Shown piece after piece: positions 24,020 to 25,663 of a DNA stretch of 25,663 nucleotides. Source of the stretch: JBBQNY01 sp038330365. Its GTDB lineage: Bacteria > Pseudomonadota > Gammaproteobacteria > Xanthomonadales > Ahniellaceae. The notes beneath the pieces were generated by a model, which saw only the letters and a list, made by a program, of their open reading frames with translations, had not been told where the DNA came from and made no database searches. Numbering within the stretch: the first letter of the stretch is position 1; each line of letters starts with the position of its first letter. Made by a program: the position numbers and the translations under genes. Location of the stretch: contig JBBQNY010000028.1 of the NCBI GenBank assembly GCA_038330365.1, forward strand, positions 1-25,663. The letters run 5' to 3'.

Positions 24020-24386
24020 GTGGTCCTACAAGAGCGCCGCGATGGCCCGTGCTCGTGTAGGAGCGCGCTGGCGCGCGATGGCGCAATGGCGGATCGGCGC
24101 CTTGCGGCACGTGTTGGCATGACGCCATCGCGCGCGAGCGCTCCTACAAGAGCGTCGCGATGTCTTGTGCTCGTGTAGGAGCGCGCTGGCGCGCGATGGC
24201 GCAATGACAGATCGGAGCCTTGCGGCACGTGTTGGCATGACGCCATCGCGCGCGAGCGCGCTCCTACAAGAGCGTCGCGATGTCTTTTGCTCGTGTAGGA
24301 GCGCGCTGGCGCGCGATGGCGTGATGGCAGATCGGAGCCTTGCGTACGTGTGGGCATGACGCCATCGCGCGCGAGCGCGCTCCTAC
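24020..24386 (+). repeat. tandem array of three REP-like elements plus partial leading unit
   Basis: Three near-identical units occupy 24057-24147, 24175-24267 and 24295-24386 (periods 118 and 120). Each is a long hairpin: left arm GTAGGAGCGCGCTGGCGCGC, loop containing GCG(G)(C)ACGTGT-GGCATGACGCC, right arm GCGCGAGCG(CG)CTCCTAC. Linkers CAAGAGCG-CGCGATG--(27-28 bases) separate them. An extra linker with the tail of a degenerate unit (TCCTACAAGAGCGCCGCGATG) precedes unit 1. The first unit lacks a CG in its right arm. The array fills the gap between the convergent DUF3667 and ABC transporter genes; nothing else is present there. Confidence 0.92.
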
Positions 24387-24424
24387 AAAAGGCGACATGC
24401 CGGCGGCCGGGCGGGAGGCGGGTT

Positions 24425-25663
24425 TCAGGCCTGGAATTGCAGGCGTGCCAGCTCCGCGTAGAGTCCACCGGCCGCCATCAGCTGCGCGTGCGTGCCGATG
24501 GCGACGATGCGCCCCTGGTCCAGCACCACGATGCGGTCCGCCTTCAACACTGTGGCAAGTCGATGCGCGATGACCAGCGTCGTGCGGCCTTCCATCAGGT
24601 GCTCGAGCGCCAGCTGGATGGCCCGCTCGGACTGCGCATCCAGCGCGCTCGTGGCTTCGTCCAGCAGCAGCACGGGCGCATCCTTCAGCAGTGCCCGCGC
24701 AATGGCGATGCGCTGACGCTGGCCGCCGGACAGGCGTGCACCGCGTTCACCGAGGAAGGTACGGTAGCCCTCGGGCAAACGATCCAGGAATTCGTGCGCT
24801 TCGGCGAGGCGCGCGGCCTTCTCGACCGCTGCGTCATCAGCTTCGAGCCGTCCATAGCGGATGTTGTCCCGTGCATCGGTGCCGAAGATGACGGGATCCT
24901 GCGGCACCAGTGCGATCTGGGCGCGCAGCTCCACCGGATCGACCTCGCGCAGATCGATACCATCGATGCGGATCGCACCGGACTGCACGTCGAACATGCG
25001 CAGCAGCAGCGCCAGCACCGTGCTCTTGCCGGCGCCGCTCGGGCCCACCAGCGCGACGGTCTCGCCCGGATGCACTGCGAGCGCGAAATCCGACAGTGCG
25101 GCGGTATCGGGCCGGGAGGGATAGTGAAAGCCCACCGCGTCGAAGGTGATCGCGCCCGATAGTCGAGCCGGCAGGGCGCGTGGAGCGGCCGGCGCGATGA
25201 CGCCCGGTACTTCGTCGAGCAGTTCCTGCAAGCGGTGCATACCGCCTGCGGCCCGCTGCACTTCGCTCCACACTTCGGTCAGTGCGCCAACCGAGCCCGC
25301 GCCGATCAGCGCGTACAGCACGAACTGCCCGAGCACGCCGGGCGACATGCTGCCGGCAATTACATCATGCGCGCCGGTCCACAACACGGCGGTGATGGCA
25401 CCGAACACCAGCACGATCACGACCGCCGTCAGCAGCGCCTGCAGGCGCACGCGCACCTTCGCGGCAGCAAAGGCATCGGCAATGGCGGCGCTGAAGCGGC
25501 CGCTCTCGAACGCTTCGCGCGCGAAGGACTTCACCGTCGCCATCGCGTTGAGGGTCTCGCCCGCCCGCGCCTGCGAATCCGCCATCCGGTCCTGGCTGAT
25601 CTTCGAACGCGCCTGCACGCGACGGCCGAACAACACGATCGGCAGCACGATCATTGGAATACC
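24425..25663 (-). CDS. ABC exporter, fused permease-ATPase of the MsbA-related type (C-terminal part)
   Basis: The last 412 residues of a half-size ABC exporter; the first membrane helices lie beyond the right edge and the frame is open to the last base. The visible transmembrane part includes the RRVQARSKISQDRMADSQAR segment, then GETLNAMATVKSFARE, the coupling-helix region of type IV exporters, and two further helices. The nucleotide-binding domain is complete: Walker A GPSGAGKST, Q-loop VPQDPVIF, signature LSGGQRQR, Walker B VLLLDEATSALD and H-loop IAHR. These features fit the MsbA-related exporter subfamily of proteobacteria. It probably works as a homodimer exporting a lipid or drug; the substrate is unknown. 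It converges on DUF3667 across the REP array. Confidence 0.92.
   Translation of the reverse strand, partial: GIPMIVLPIVLFGRRVQARSKISQDRMADSQARAGETLNAMATVKSFAREAFESGRFSAAIADAFAAAKVRVRLQALLTAVVIVLVFGAITAVLWTGAHDVIAGSMSPGVLGQFVLYALIGAGSVGALTEVWSEVQRAAGGMHRLQELLDEVPGVIAPAAPRALPARLSGAITFDAVGFHYPSRPDTAALSDFALAVHPGETVALVGPSGAGKSTVLALLLRMFDVQSGAIRIDGIDLREVDPVELRAQIALVPQDPVIFGTDARDNIRYGRLEADDAAVEKAARLAEAHEFLDRLPEGYRTFLGERGARLSGGQRQRIAIARALLKDAPVLLLDEATSALDAQSERAIQLALEHLMEGRTTLVIAHRLATVLKADRIVVLDQGRIVAIGTHAQLMAAGGLYAELARLQFQA

Noticed and set aside
24020..24386. CRISPR array
   Set aside because: Units of ~120 bases are near-identical throughout, including linkers, and are themselves palindromes; there are no short direct repeats with unique spacers and no cas genes.

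Overview
This is a GC-rich chromosomal window from a gammaproteobacterium. The gene content fits a Xanthomonadales-like lineage: comF next to a bioB-bioF-bioH-bioC cluster, recC followed by recB, DUF4124 and DUF3667 proteins, and many REP-like palindromes of the type GGAGCGCGCT...AGCGCGCTCC. The assignment rests on gene families, gene order and repeat style. It is an inference, not an identification.

Layout from left to right. Positions 1-3547 (minus strand) hold recC and the first codons of recB, overlapping as GTGA. Diverging from them is ubiA (plus), which ends at a probable intrinsic terminator and converges on comF (minus). Divergent from comF is a tight biotin operon, bioB-bioF-bioH-bioC (plus, 5823-9743), with no bioD or bioA. 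It converges on mnmG (minus, 9771-11672). The gene-free stretch 11673-12171 holds a REP-like palindrome and a likely small RNA gene on the minus strand, with a perfect TATAAT box and a strong rho-independent terminator. Next are a Tyr/Gly-rich lipoprotein gene (minus), a translationally coupled pair on the plus strand (EamA-type exporter and serine/threonine dehydratase/racemase-like enzyme), a DUF4124 protein (plus), a tropinone-reductase-like SDR (minus) and a 73-residue lipoprotein (plus). The right third has sppA (minus), a MATE exporter (minus), a coupled pair of NAD-dependent epimerase/reductase and DUF3667 membrane protein (plus), and the 3' part of an MsbA-related ABC exporter (minus) running off the window.

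Most genes are core functions: DNA repair, ubiquinone and biotin synthesis, tRNA modification, envelope proteolysis and efflux. No transposase, phage gene, CRISPR array, tRNA or rRNA was found. The unusual content lies in the intergenic DNA. Several repeat families sit between genes, often between convergent 3' ends: (i) REP-like hairpins at 11745, 17621 and a three-unit tandem array at 24020-24386; (ii) a 53-bp tandem repeat fused to one REP; (iii) a dispersed repeat of about 120 bp that begins immediately after the stop codon of two unrelated genes, in the sense orientation of each; (iv) perfect hairpins near 15520, 15578 and 13236. With the small RNA candidate, these are the parts most worth checking.
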